Assembly: GCA_017503375.1 (NCBI GenBank)
Contig: JAFVTF010000063.1
Coordinates: forward strand, 1-63,632
DNA: 63,632 bases
Source: Lentisphaeria bacterium
Lineage (GTDB): Bacteria; Verrucomicrobiota; Lentisphaeria; Victivallales; UBA1829
Reading direction: 5' to 3'
Shown here: positions 33,888-42,443 of the stretch, piece after piece
How the letters are laid out: every line of letters starts with the position of its first letter
Numbering within the stretch: the first letter of the stretch is position 1
The notes under the pieces: generated by a model
Told to the model about the DNA's origin: nothing
Databases searched by the model: none
The model's input: the letters and a program-made list of their open reading frames with translations, nothing else
Translations under genes and position numbers: made by a program

Positions 33888-36290
33888 TCAGCGCAGTTCC
33901 ACGCCCAAACCGCGTTCGAGTTTGACACGCAGCTTTTCGTGAGCCTGATTCACTTCTTCATCCGTCAAAGTCTTTTCGGGACTGCGGAAGGTCAGGGAGT
34001 AAGCCATACTCTTCTTGCCTGCCATGGAATCATCCATAAAGATGTCAAACAACTGAACATCGACCAGATTTTTCACTCCGGCACGGCGGATGAAATCCAG
34101 AACTTTTGCATTTTCCATTTCCAGAGGAGCAAGGAATGCAACGTCACGGGTCGTTCCCGGGAACGGTGAAAGTTTCTGGTATTCTTCCGGCTTTCTTGCA
34201 GCGTTCAGGACTGCATTCATGGAGAGAACCGCCATATAAAGCGGTGTCTGCAAACGCATTCCCTTTGTAAGCTTGTCGGATGCTCTTCCGAAGAGACCGA
34301 CACTCTGTTTTCCGAAGAAAAGTTCTGCACATTCGCCATTGCAGAATCTTGCATCCTGAGCTGCTTTCACGGAATAATTCACGATTCCGAGAATTTCCAG
34401 CATACCTTCCAGACAACCTTTGAGATCATAGAAATCATAGGTTTCTTTCAGCTCAGCGGAGAAACGTTCCGGATGACGGATTCCTGTCATGGCAATCATC
34501 AATTCATCACGTTCTTCCGGGAATTTTTCTTTGTTTGCGGAGAAGACTCTGCCGATTTCAAACAAAGCAAGGTTCAAATTCCGGCGGGAGATATTGCGGC
34601 GTACCACATCCAACATTCCGGCAAGCAGAGAAGGACGCATAATGGCAAGTTCTGAACTGATCGGATTCACAGGTTTCAGAAGATCTTCTGCCGCAAAACG
34701 GGTGTCCTGAAGAGCCTCTTTTTCGCCGATCATACTGCCGCAGACACATTCAAACAAGCCGCAGCTGACCAGAGCGGTACGGATACGGTCTGTGGGAGCA
34801 AAGGTATCTTCCGAGAACTTCTGAGCCTGAATTGCTTTGACAGGAATTTCCGGAATCTTATCCAATCCGTAAATACGGGCAGCTTCTTCTGCCAGATCAG
34901 CTTCTTCCTTCACATCTGCACGATAGGAAGGAGGCAGAACCAGAGCTTCACCGTCGCGCAACGGATTGACTTCGATACCGAGTTTGGAGAAGATGGATGC
35001 CAGTTCCAGATCGGAAATTTCCATTCCGAGCAGAGAACGGATCTTCTGATAACGGCAGCGGAATTCCTGCGGTTTTGCATAGTTGGCAGCCACACTCACA
35101 AGAGGAGATACCAGTTCGCCGCCTGCAAGTTCCAGAATCAGTTTTGCAGCACGGGCAGATGCCTTTTCCACCATTTCAGGATCGACTCCGCGTTCATAAC
35201 GGTGGGATGCATCACTTCTCAGATTCAATGCTGCGGAAGTGAAACGGATGCTGGATTTATCAAAGAATGCAGCTTCCAGAACAACATCTGTGGTTTCAGC
35301 ACGGACGCCGCTGAATTCTCCGCCCATCACACCGGCAATGGCAACAGGCTTCTTTTCATCGGCAATCACAAGCATATCCGGCTTCAGATCGTATTTCTTT
35401 CCATCCAATGCCGTGATGCTTTCTCCGGCGGCTGCACGGCGGACAACGATTCCGCCATCAAGCAGTGCACGGTCAAACACATGCAGAGGAACACCGAGTT
35501 CCAGCATGACGTAATTGGTGATGTCAACGATGTTGTCAATGGAACGGATTCCGACAGATTCCAGACGGTTTTTCAGCCATTCGGGGCTGGGTCCGACTTT
35601 CACGCCTTTGATCACGCGGGCAGTGTATTTCGGACAGAGATCAGAAGCTTCAACCTTTACCAGATTATCAAAGTTTTTCGTCACGTTCGGTTCGGGAAGT
35701 GTGATATCGGGGAAATGGAGAATACCGTCGCAGAGTGCATTGACGTCACGGGCGATTCCCCAGTGGGAAAGCCAGTCCGGACGGTTCTGGGTCAGTTCCA
35801 GACTGAAAATCGTTTCACCGGGATACATCTTGTCAACGGGCTGTCCGAGAGCTGTATCTGCGGGGAAAATCATCAACCCGTCATGGTCATTGCTCAAGCC
35901 GAGTTCCCGTGCGGAACACATCATACCGAAAGATTCCACTCCGCGGAGTTTGGAGGGCTTGATCACAAAATCTTTTCCGCCTTCCGGATCTTTGAAAACA
36001 GTTCCAAGAGTTGCCAGCGGAACGATATTTCCGGCATCACAGTTGGGTGCACCGCAAACGATCTGAACAGGTTCGCCTGTTCCGGGATCGACTTTACAGA
36101 TGGAAAGGTGATCGGAGTTCGGATGAGGATCGCGGGAAAGGATTTTTGCAGTCATAACACCGGCAGGAACAGTAGCAGAAGAATTGATCTCTTCCACTTC
36201 AATTCCGGCACGGGTCAGAATCGCTGCAAGTTCCACAGGATCCGTATTCACATCCACATAATCGGAAAGCCAATTCAATGAAATTTTCAT
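33888..36290 (-). CDS. pheT: Phenylalanine-tRNA ligase beta subunit
   Basis: The 800-residue subunit starts MKISLNWLSDYVDV and includes the EMAP/tRNA-binding domain (about 40-150, ILSRDPHPNSDHLSICKVD), the B3/B4 editing region, B5 and the C-terminal anticodon-binding domain (SPFPGTTRDVAFLAP). Length is normal. It forms the alpha2-beta2 enzyme with PheS encoded 17 bp upstream. Confidence 0.97.
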   Translation of the reverse strand: MKISLNWLSDYVDVNTDPVELAAILTRAGIEVEEINSSATVPAGVMTAKILSRDPHPNSDHLSICKVDPGTGEPVQIVCGAPNCDAGNIVPLATLGTVFKDPEGGKDFVIKPSKLRGVESFGMMCSARELGLSNDHDGLMIFPADTALGQPVDKMYPGETIFSLELTQNRPDWLSHWGIARDVNALCDGILHFPDITLPEPNVTKNFDNLVKVEASDLCPKYTARVIKGVKVGPSPEWLKNRLESVGIRSIDNIVDITNYVMLELGVPLHVFDRALLDGGIVVRRAAAGESITALDGKKYDLKPDMLVIADEKKPVAIAGVMGGEFSGVRAETTDVVLEAAFFDKSSIRFTSAALNLRSDASHRYERGVDPEMVEKASARAAKLILELAGGELVSPLVSVAANYAKPQEFRCRYQKIRSLLGMEISDLELASIFSKLGIEVNPLRDGEALVLPPSYRADVKEEADLAEEAARIYGLDKIPEIPVKAIQAQKFSEDTFAPTDRIRTALVSCGLFECVCGSMIGEKEALQDTRFAAEDLLKPVNPISSELAIMRPSLLAGMLDVVRRNISRRNLNLALFEIGRVFSANKEKFPEERDELMIAMTGIRHPERFSAELKETYDFYDLKGCLEGMLEILGIVNYSVKAAQDARFCNGECAELFFGKQSVGLFGRASDKLTKGMRLQTPLYMAVLSMNAVLNAARKPEEYQKLSPFPGTTRDVAFLAPLEMENAKVLDFIRRAGVKNLVDVQLFDIFMDDSMAGKKSMAYSLTFRSPEKTLTDEEVNQAHEKLRVKLERGLGVELR

Positions 36291-36307
36291 AAATTACCTG
36301 CCCTTCC

Positions 36308-37327
36308 TCAGAATTGTTCCAGGAACCGGACATCATTTTCAGAGAAAAGACGCAGGTCCTCGATACGGTGTTTGATCATAGTAAGACGGTCGATACCCAT
36401 ACCGAAAGCAAAGCCCTGACAGGTTTCGGGATCATAACCGACATTACGGAGAACGTTGGGATTGACCATACCTGCGCCGGCACATTCGATCCAGCCGGAA
36501 TTTTTGCAGACCGGACAGCCTTTTCCGCCGCACATCACACAGGTGAAGTCACATTCCACGCTGGGTTCTGTGAAGGGGAAGAAACTGGGGCGCATGCGGA
36601 CTTTGATATCGGGACCGAAAAACTCAGAAGCAAATGCAAGCAAAGTGCTCTTCAAATCAGCCATGGAAACATTGGTATCAATGTAAAGTCCTTCAATCTG
36701 ATGGAAATGCACTCCGTGTGTAGCATCGGGAGTATCGCGGCGGAAACATCTTCCGGGAGCCACGATTCTGACAGGCGGCTTTTTGGAAAGCATTGTGCGA
36801 ACCTGAACCGGAGAGGTGTGAGAACGCAGCAATCTGCCGTCTTCAAAATAGAAGGTATCCTGAGCACTGCGGGAAGGATGATCTGCCGGAGCATTCAGGG
36901 CATCAAAGTTGTTGAAAACTTTTTCGATTTCCGGACCGCTGGTAGCAACAAAGCCCATCCGGCGGAAGATATTGCAGCATTCTTCCATTGTCTGAGTAAG
37001 CGGATGTTTGCGTCCGGCAGGAGCCTTTCTTCCGGGGAGAGTGACATCCAGCATTTTAGCGGGGTCAGCCCCTTCGGAGGCGGCTACACGATCTTTTGCT
37101 TCTTCAAGAAGTTTTGCAAGTTCCTGCTTGGCTTCATTGAAAGCACGGCCCATCTTCGGTTTGTCTTCCGGAGGGACCTTCCCCATGAGGGGACCGAGCG
37201 CAGTGAAAGAACCGTTTCGGCCAATGGTTTTGGCACGGACGGCTTCAACAGCTGCGGCATCATTGGCAACAGCAAGAGCTTCAGCAGCATCTTTAACAAT
37301 TGCCTGAATCTGTTCCAAGAGTTCCAT
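36308..37327 (-). CDS. pheS: Phenylalanine-tRNA ligase alpha subunit
   Basis: The 339-residue subunit has an N-terminal coiled-coil, LPGRKAPAGRKHPLTQ, motif 2 RCFRRDTPDATHGVHFHQIEG, and motif 3 GFAFGMGIDRLTMIKH. It carries a cysteine-rich insert CVMCGGKGCPVCKNSGW that looks able to bind zinc, a pattern seen in some bacterial PheS. It begins only 15 bp after a strong terminator hairpin, so expression is probably set by read-through. Confidence 0.97.
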   Translation of the reverse strand: MELLEQIQAIVKDAAEALAVANDAAAVEAVRAKTIGRNGSFTALGPLMGKVPPEDKPKMGRAFNEAKQELAKLLEEAKDRVAASEGADPAKMLDVTLPGRKAPAGRKHPLTQTMEECCNIFRRMGFVATSGPEIEKVFNNFDALNAPADHPSRSAQDTFYFEDGRLLRSHTSPVQVRTMLSKKPPVRIVAPGRCFRRDTPDATHGVHFHQIEGLYIDTNVSMADLKSTLLAFASEFFGPDIKVRMRPSFFPFTEPSVECDFTCVMCGGKGCPVCKNSGWIECAGAGMVNPNVLRNVGYDPETCQGFAFGMGIDRLTMIKHRIEDLRLFSENDVRFLEQF

Positions 37328-37341
37328 AATAAAAATTCCTC

Positions 37342-37382
37342 AAAAAAAAACGCAGACTCCGGTTAAAGCCAGAGTCCGCGTT
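37342..37382 (-). terminator. Terminator/attenuator between rplT and pheS
   Basis: On the minus strand AACGCGGACTCTGG, loop, CCGGAGTCTGCGTT, then nine T residues. It lies directly before pheS with no space for another promoter, so it must be read through for pheST expression. A second hairpin (GGGGTGA/TCACCCC, about 37400-37417) precedes it and could pair in an alternative fold. No leader peptide or T-box sequence is seen. Confidence 0.75.
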
Positions 37383-37430
37383 GAAATTGTAAGACGGTGG
37401 GGTGAGAGATCACCCCTGCCCTGAGTTTTC

Positions 37431-37781
37431 TCAGAGTGCGGCTTTGGCTTTTTCGATCAAAGCCGTAAAAGCAGCTGCGTCTTGGACTGCGAGGTCAGCG
37501 AGGACCTTGCGGTTCAGTTCGATTCCGGCCTTTTTGAGACCGTTGATAAACTTACTGTAGTTGATGCCCTGGGCACGGCATGCCGCATTGATACGGACAG
37601 TCCAAAGTGCACGGTACTGACGTTTTTTCTGTTTACGTCCAATATAAGCGTAAGCATCAGCTTTGTTGATTGCATCATAGACTGTACGGATCTGCTTGCT
37701 GCTTGCACCGTAAAATCCTTTAGCACGATCAAGCGCTCTTTTTCTGCGAGCGCGGGAGGGGACTGCAAGTGTAACTCTCAT
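37431..37781 (-). CDS. rplT: 50S ribosomal protein L20
   Basis: 116 residues, standard length, beginning [32 protein letters not shown], with the conserved RMWIVRINAA-type segment here as [20 protein letters not shown]. In E. coli L20 represses its own operon; the 90-nt infC-rpmI gap (38004-38094) here also folds into hairpins and could serve that role. Confidence 0.97.
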   Translation of the reverse strand: MRVTLAVPSRARRKRALDRAKGFYGASSKQIRTVYDAINKADAYAYIGRKQKKRQYRALWTVRINAACRAQGINYSKFINGLKKAGIELNRKVLADLAVQDAAAFTALIEKAKAAL

Positions 37782-37805
37782 GTTTCTTCTCCGTTAGTGT
37801 TGTTT

Positions 37806-38003
37806 TCAGCCGTAGGGCAGAGCTTTTTTCATGCGCTGAGCCATGCAATCGGGCACTGTCTGACCGTTACGCATTTGACGTTTTTTCTTTCCGCTCTTTC
37901 CTGTCATCAGATGGCGTGCACCAGGCTTCTGAAACACGAACTTCCCGGTTCCCGTGCGTTTGACACGCTTGGAAATCGACTTTCTTGTCTTCATCTTCGG
38001 CAT
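37806..38003 (-). CDS. rpmI: 50S ribosomal protein L35
   Basis: 65 residues of the expected basic type: MPKMKTRKSISKRVKRTGTGK, ending MKKALPYG. The leader of 91 nt between infC and this gene contains GGAAC/GTTCC and a G/C-rich stem before TAAGGAGAA and the ATG. Confidence 0.95.
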   Translation of the reverse strand: MPKMKTRKSISKRVKRTGTGKFVFQKPGARHLMTGKSGKKKRQMRNGQTVPDCMAQRMKKALPYG

Positions 38004-38094
38004 CGTTTGTTCTCCTTAGTTCGAGAAGTTTCACCGTTGCGGCAGATGCCATCCGCCCGCTTCCGGTGTGGAACAAGTTTGTTCCGGTTATTAA

Positions 38095-38610
38095 TTATCC
38101 CTTGACGGGACTGTACGAAACGCAAATATTACGACCCAGCAGTTTTCCGGGGGCATCAAGAGTTCCTTTTCCGGTCAAATCCTCTGTAATCTTATTGACC
38201 AGTTCAAAACCTTTATCCTGATGGGCAAGTTCACGACCTTTGAACATGATCGTAACCTTCAACTTATTGCCTTCTGCGAGAAAACCGATTCCGTGATTCA
38301 ACTTGACTTCATAATCATGAGTGTCAATATTCAAACGGAATTTGATCTCTTTCACTTTCTGAACGACCTGGTTTTTCTTCTGATCCTTGAGCTTCTTTTT
38401 CTGCTCGTAAAGGAACTTGCCGAAATCCATAATACGGCAAACCGGCGGGGTACTGTTTTCTGAAACCATAACGAGATCCAATCCCGCATCGCGTGCTTTC
38501 TGACACGCAGGCCCCAGTTTGAGTAATCCCAACTGTTCTCCTTCTGCACCAATTACGCGCAGCTCAACATCTGCATACGCCCGGTCGTTGCTTTTAAGTA
38601 ACTTAGCGAT
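38095..38610 (-). CDS. infC: Translation initiation factor IF-3, started by an AUC codon
   Basis: The 171-residue protein matches IF-3 throughout: N-terminal part (IAKLLKSNDRAYADVEL, RVIGAEGEQLGLLKL) and C-terminal part FRLNIDTHDYEVKLNHGIGFL, KVTIMFKGRELAHQDKG. The only candidate start with a ribosome-binding site (GGGAGG, eight bases upstream) is ATC at 38608-38610. IF-3 genes are known for rare AUU/AUC starts that allow IF-3 to repress its own translation. A first standard-type start (TTG, 38532) would remove 26 conserved residues. Confidence 0.93.
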   Translation of the reverse strand: MAKLLKSNDRAYADVELRVIGAEGEQLGLLKLGPACQKARDAGLDLVMVSENSTPPVCRIMDFGKFLYEQKKKLKDQKKNQVVQKVKEIKFRLNIDTHDYEVKLNHGIGFLAEGNKLKVTIMFKGRELAHQDKGFELVNKITEDLTGKGTLDAPGKLLGRNICVSYSPVKG

Positions 38611-38647
38611 GGCCGCTTCCTCCCTGTTAAATTTGCAATATTCTATT

Positions 38648-38675
38648 AATATAGCACGTTAAATCTTATTTTCAA
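38648..38675 (-). promoter_or_regulatory. Internal promoter of infC inside the thrS 3' end
   Basis: On the minus strand TTGAAA (38670-38675), 16 bp, TATATT (38648-38653) preceded by TGC. The -35 is in the last codons of thrS (stop at 38659). Transcription would start near 38641, 31 nt before the AUC start of infC. Confidence 0.6.
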
Positions 38676-40377
38676 TCTCGTTTTGCAATTTTTCTATCAA
38701 TTCTTCCAAAGTCATGGCTCCCAGCTGGTCTTCTTTGCGGGATCTGACAGAGAAAGTTCCTGCTTCCTGTTCCCGTCCGCCGGCAACTGCCATATACTGA
38801 ATACGCATATTACGGGCTTCCTTGATCTTCGCACCCATGCTGCCGTCCTTGGTGTCAACTTCAGCACGGATTCCGGCTGCACGGAGTTTCTTCTTTGCTT
38901 CCATGCAGTATTCAACCTGATTTTCGGAAATCGGAATCAGGCGGACCTGTTCGGGAGCCAGCCACAGCGGAAATGCTCCGGCATAGTTTTCGACAAGAAT
39001 TCCGAAGAAACGTTCCAGAGAGCCAAACAATGCTCGGTGAACCATGTACGGCTGGTGACGCTGTCCATCTTCTCCGACATAGGTCAGATTGAAGCGTTCC
39101 GGCAGGTTGAAGTCAAACTGAATGGTGGATGTCTGCCATTCACGTCCGATGGCATCTTTCACCTTCAAGTCAATCTTCGGACCATAGAATGCACCGCCGC
39201 CGTTATCCACTTCATATTCCAAACCGCAAGCCTGAATTGCCTGAACCAGAGACTTCTGAGCCTGTTCCCAGCGGGCAGGATCGCCCACGGATTTTTCAGG
39301 CTTGGTGGAGAGATATGCTTTAATTTCTTTGAACTGGAAAGTCTTCCAGATATAAAGACAGAAGTTCAAAACTTCCTGAATTTCGCTTTCAATCTGTTCC
39401 GGAGTACAGATGATGTGAGCATCATCCTGTGTAAAACCGCGAACACGGAGCAAACCATGAAGCACACCGCTCTTTTCATAGCGGTAAACGGTTCCGAGTT
39501 CTGCCCAGCGACAGGGAAGTTCACGGTAAGAACGGATTCTGCTCTTGTAAACTTCGATATGGAAGGGGCAGTTCATGGGTTTTGCATAATAATCTCCGCC
39601 GTCAATATCCATGGGAGAATACATGCTGTCCTGATAGAAGGAAAGATGACCGCTTGTTTCCCACAGATTGGAACGTCCGATATGGGGAGTATAAAGCAGT
39701 TCATAACCATTTTTGTAATGCTCTGCACGCCAGAATGTTTCGATGGTATTACGGATAAAAGCTCCGCGGGGATGCCAGAGAACAAGACCGGGGCCGACAG
39801 TTTCGGAAATGCTGAAGAGGTCCAGATCTTTTCCGAGTCTGCGATGGTCGCGTTTTTTCGCTTCTTCCAACTGAGTCAGATAGGCATCCAACTCCTTTTT
39901 GGAGGGGAATGCGGTACCGTAAATGCGCTGAAGCATGGGATTTGACTCTTTTCCGCGATAGTAGGAACCGGCAACGCTCATGAGTTTGACAGCACCGATA
40001 TCGGCGGTTGTTGCGACGTGAGGACCGCGGCAAAGGTCAGTGAAACCGCCGCAGGTGTACATTGTGATCACGCCGTCATCGGGAATATCAGCCAGACGTT
40101 CCAGTTTATACTGCTGTCCGGCGAGTATTTTCTGAGCTTCTTCCCGGGAAACTTCCTGGCAAGTGAAAGGATATGCTGCCTTTTTGATTTCTTCCATTTT
40201 TTCTTCGATCTTGACAAGATCTTCGACAGCGAGATGCTGCGGAATATCAAAATCGTAGTAGAAGCCGTCTTCGGTGCTGGGCCCGATATCGAATTTTGCT
40301 TCAGGATAAAGTTCTTTGACAGCTGCAGCCATAACGTGAGCCGCACTGTGCCGTATCATTTCAATGGAAAACTGCAT
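38659..40377 (-). CDS. thrS: Threonine-tRNA ligase lacking the TGS domain
   Basis: The 572-residue enzyme has the N2 editing domain (HSAAH at 10-14, YYDFD), the class II core (GFTQDDAHIICT, RYEKSGVLHGLLRVRGF) and the anticodon-binding domain (PLWLAPEQVRLIPI). Typical bacterial ThrRS is about 640 residues with an N-terminal TGS domain; here the protein starts directly at the editing domain. ATG 40377 follows GGAAAGGA and a TATATT promoter 44 bp upstream, so no TGS segment is being missed. Confidence 0.96.
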   Translation of the reverse strand: MQFSIEMIRHSAAHVMAAAVKELYPEAKFDIGPSTEDGFYYDFDIPQHLAVEDLVKIEEKMEEIKKAAYPFTCQEVSREEAQKILAGQQYKLERLADIPDDGVITMYTCGGFTDLCRGPHVATTADIGAVKLMSVAGSYYRGKESNPMLQRIYGTAFPSKKELDAYLTQLEEAKKRDHRRLGKDLDLFSISETVGPGLVLWHPRGAFIRNTIETFWRAEHYKNGYELLYTPHIGRSNLWETSGHLSFYQDSMYSPMDIDGGDYYAKPMNCPFHIEVYKSRIRSYRELPCRWAELGTVYRYEKSGVLHGLLRVRGFTQDDAHIICTPEQIESEIQEVLNFCLYIWKTFQFKEIKAYLSTKPEKSVGDPARWEQAQKSLVQAIQACGLEYEVDNGGGAFYGPKIDLKVKDAIGREWQTSTIQFDFNLPERFNLTYVGEDGQRHQPYMVHRALFGSLERFFGILVENYAGAFPLWLAPEQVRLIPISENQVEYCMEAKKKLRAAGIRAEVDTKDGSMGAKIKEARNMRIQYMAVAGGREQEAGTFSVRSRKEDQLGAMTLEELIEKLQNEIENKI

Positions 40378-40420
40378 TTTTCAGTCCTTTCCGTTTATTA
40401 ATTCCATTATATCATCAGGT

Positions 40421-40449
40421 AATATACACCGTACCTATGCAGGAATCAA
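40421..40449 (-). promoter_or_regulatory. sigma70-type promoter of thrS
   Basis: On the minus strand TTGATT (40444-40449), 17 bp, TATATT (40421-40426). A TATAAT at 40406-40411 lacks a good -35. Leader about 37 nt. Confidence 0.55.
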
Positions 40450-40542
40450 GTGCTTTTTGCAGGATTTTTCAAGAATGTTGTCATTTTTTATTATTCTTTC
40501 TGCCGATTCGGAAAAACAGCTGTTTTTATTTCAAAAAATAAA

Positions 40543-40606
40543 AGCTCTGTTCCAGACTTATACAGTCAAGTTTAATAGGTTGCCGACCTGATATGGGGTA
40601 CAGAGC
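40543..40606. repeat. Intergenic repeat family 2, short degenerate copy
   Basis: Starts AGCTCTGTTCC and ends GGTACAGAGC with AGGTTG inside, the end sequences of family 2 around a 40-bp centre without the usual hairpins. Confidence 0.5.
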
Positions 40607-40737
40607 CATAATTTTTTTCTTCTTTTTGACTTGATAAATTCTGTTTCTGTGCTATGTCATAGAGGATACATCCGAATAGGCTGGATTATTGAATTTTTTA
40701 TTCGTCTTCCGGGGAGGATGTATCTGTATATACATGC

Positions 40738-40875
40738 AACCTATCTTGGTATGCAAATTTGGTTGGTGATTTTTCCTATGAAGAGGGGTATGATTTTGTT
40801 AACTGCGGAGCAGATGTCGCCGCAATCGGAGCGAACTGCGATGCTATCAAAAAAATGTATGATGAAATTATGTAA
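40738..40875 (+). pseudogene. C-terminal fragment of a HpcH/HpaI-type aldolase
   Basis: The frame ending at TAA 40873-40875 reads GYDFVNCGADVAAIG then ANCDAIKKMYDEIM, much like the C-terminus of 2-keto-3-deoxy-sugar acid (HpcH/HpaI) aldolases, where a GADV-type strand closes the barrel. Upstream the frame loses similarity at once and no start or signal precedes it, so this is a fossil. Elsewhere in 40607-41310 I see no gene. Confidence 0.4.
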
Positions 40876-41310
40876 TGTACAAAACTTTTCGTAGATATTC
40901 GTGAAGATATCTCGAAAAGTTATCTTTTTGTATCTACATGATATCCGGAACGCCGTTTTGTGCAAACCGGAATGCGGCGATATCGCAATCCCGATCAGGG
41001 AAAATTTGTTACGCATCAGAAATAGTATTAAAATTGGTGCTTCATTGCAAAAATATCCTTTCATCTGAGTTTGCTTGCTTCAAGTACATGCGATAAAAAT
41101 GTTTTTACTTCGCCGGATTCAAAATCCTGCACCAGCTTTTACCAGAATTTGTCCCGACCGCAAGGCATCACTTTTTTATTGATCTCTAAGCCGGATATAT
41201 CTGATTTTTTTGCCCTTTGCAACACTCAACGCACTGAAAACTTTTTACCCAGAGAATTTACTTTTTCCATTAACACAACATCATAAAATCAAAAATTCTT
41301 TTATTTTTGC

Positions 41311-41339
41311 TTGACTTTAAGGAGATACGGTTATATATT
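41311..41339 (+). promoter_or_regulatory. sigma70-type promoter of the GntR-type regulator
   Basis: TTGACT (41311-41316), 17 bp, TATATT (41334-41339): the best-matching promoter in the window. Transcription from about 41346 leaves 44 nt before the ATG at 41390. Confidence 0.65.
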
Positions 41340-41389
41340 AGCGAAAAGTGGAACAAGACAGGAACACGCGGAACACGGAGAGAACAGGA

Positions 41390-42409
41390 ATGAAAATCAT
41401 TGATGTTTTGCGCGATGATATTGCAGCAAACCGGATTGTTTCTGATGGAAAACTTCCTTCGATGCGGGAAGTCTCTTCCCGTTACAAATGCGGGACAACC
41501 ACGGTCAAACGGGCGTTTGATCTTCTTGAACAGGAGGGGATCATCCGTGTGGTGCGGGGGCAAGGGACTTTTGTGATCGGGCATGAAGATGCGCCCCAGC
41601 AGAAGAAATCCAAACTGATCGGTGCAATTCTCCTGAATGGTGCCCTCATGTGCGAAATTTCTGCGATAAAAGATCAATATTTGCAGAACGGATGGCTGTT
41701 CAGTATCTATGATGCCACACTCGACCATCAGTCGCCGGAAAAAGAAAAACTGTTTCTCACCAATGCAATGAAGCAGAATTTTTCCTGCTTCATCATATCA
41801 GCCTCTCCGATCGAACCGGTAAATACGGAACTGTTCATGAAACTGCGAGCGCAGGGATGCAAAGTGATACATACAGTTCCTTATAAAAAAGATATGTCCG
41901 ATGAGTGTTATTTTTTCACTGATTATGCACAAGCTGCCGGGTTGGCAACATGGAAAATTGCCGCTTCCGGGTACAAAAATATTGTTTATCTCGGACGTGA
42001 AACCACGGCTCCGCATGTGGAATATGTCAACGAAGGAGTTCAGAATACGATTTGTGATTCCGGGCTGAATCTGGTGCAATCTTTCACAGTTCATCATAAG
42101 GAGTCGGAAGCGATCATTGAGTGTCTGAAACAGCTTCCTCCGCAGACAGCGATTCTCTCTTTCGATACGGAAATCGGAGAAATCGTCAGTCATTGTGCTG
42201 CAAGATTGGGAAAAAAGATCCCCGGCGATTTCGGTCTGGTATCGATTCTCAATGTGTTCGGGATCACAGCTTCCCACTCTTCGACCTGCGGGGATATCCG
42301 GGCACTTGTAAATGATCTGATGGCGTATGCAACCGATGAAACGCGTTCTCCATTTGACAGAGTGCAGCGGATTTACCGCAATTCGTTCTGCGACAAAGGA
42401 ACTTTGTAA
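41390..42409 (+). CDS. GntR-type regulator with LacI/periplasmic-binding-like sensor domain
   Basis: The 339-residue protein has an N-terminal winged helix (MKIIDVLRDDIAANRIVSDGKLPSMREVSSRY ... TTVKRAFDLLEQEGIIRVVRGQGTFV) and a C-terminal type 1 periplasmic-binding-like sensor (LIGAILLNGA ... LGKKIPGDFGLVSIL). This GntR/LacI hybrid (AraR-like) binds sugars. A GTG 14 codons upstream is in frame, but it would lie at the transcription start; ATG 41390 has GGAGAG before it. It probably controls the downstream carbohydrate operon, 35 bp away. Confidence 0.85.
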   Translation: MKIIDVLRDDIAANRIVSDGKLPSMREVSSRYKCGTTTVKRAFDLLEQEGIIRVVRGQGTFVIGHEDAPQQKKSKLIGAILLNGALMCEISAIKDQYLQNGWLFSIYDATLDHQSPEKEKLFLTNAMKQNFSCFIISASPIEPVNTELFMKLRAQGCKVIHTVPYKKDMSDECYFFTDYAQAAGLATWKIAASGYKNIVYLGRETTAPHVEYVNEGVQNTICDSGLNLVQSFTVHHKESEAIIECLKQLPPQTAILSFDTEIGEIVSHCAARLGKKIPGDFGLVSILNVFGITASHSSTCGDIRALVNDLMAYATDETRSPFDRVQRIYRNSFCDKGTL

Positions 42410-42443
42410 TTGAAAAAAATAACAATAAGGCAGGAGATTTTTC

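Noticed and set aside
37328..37430. T-box riboswitch before pheST
   Set aside because: No T-box (TGGNACCGCG-type) or specifier loop; the leader is only about 100 nt.
40631..40894. Plus-strand frame of 87 codons in the thrS-GntR gap
   Set aside because: No motif or ribosome-binding site; the aldolase-like remnant is in a different frame of the same DNA.
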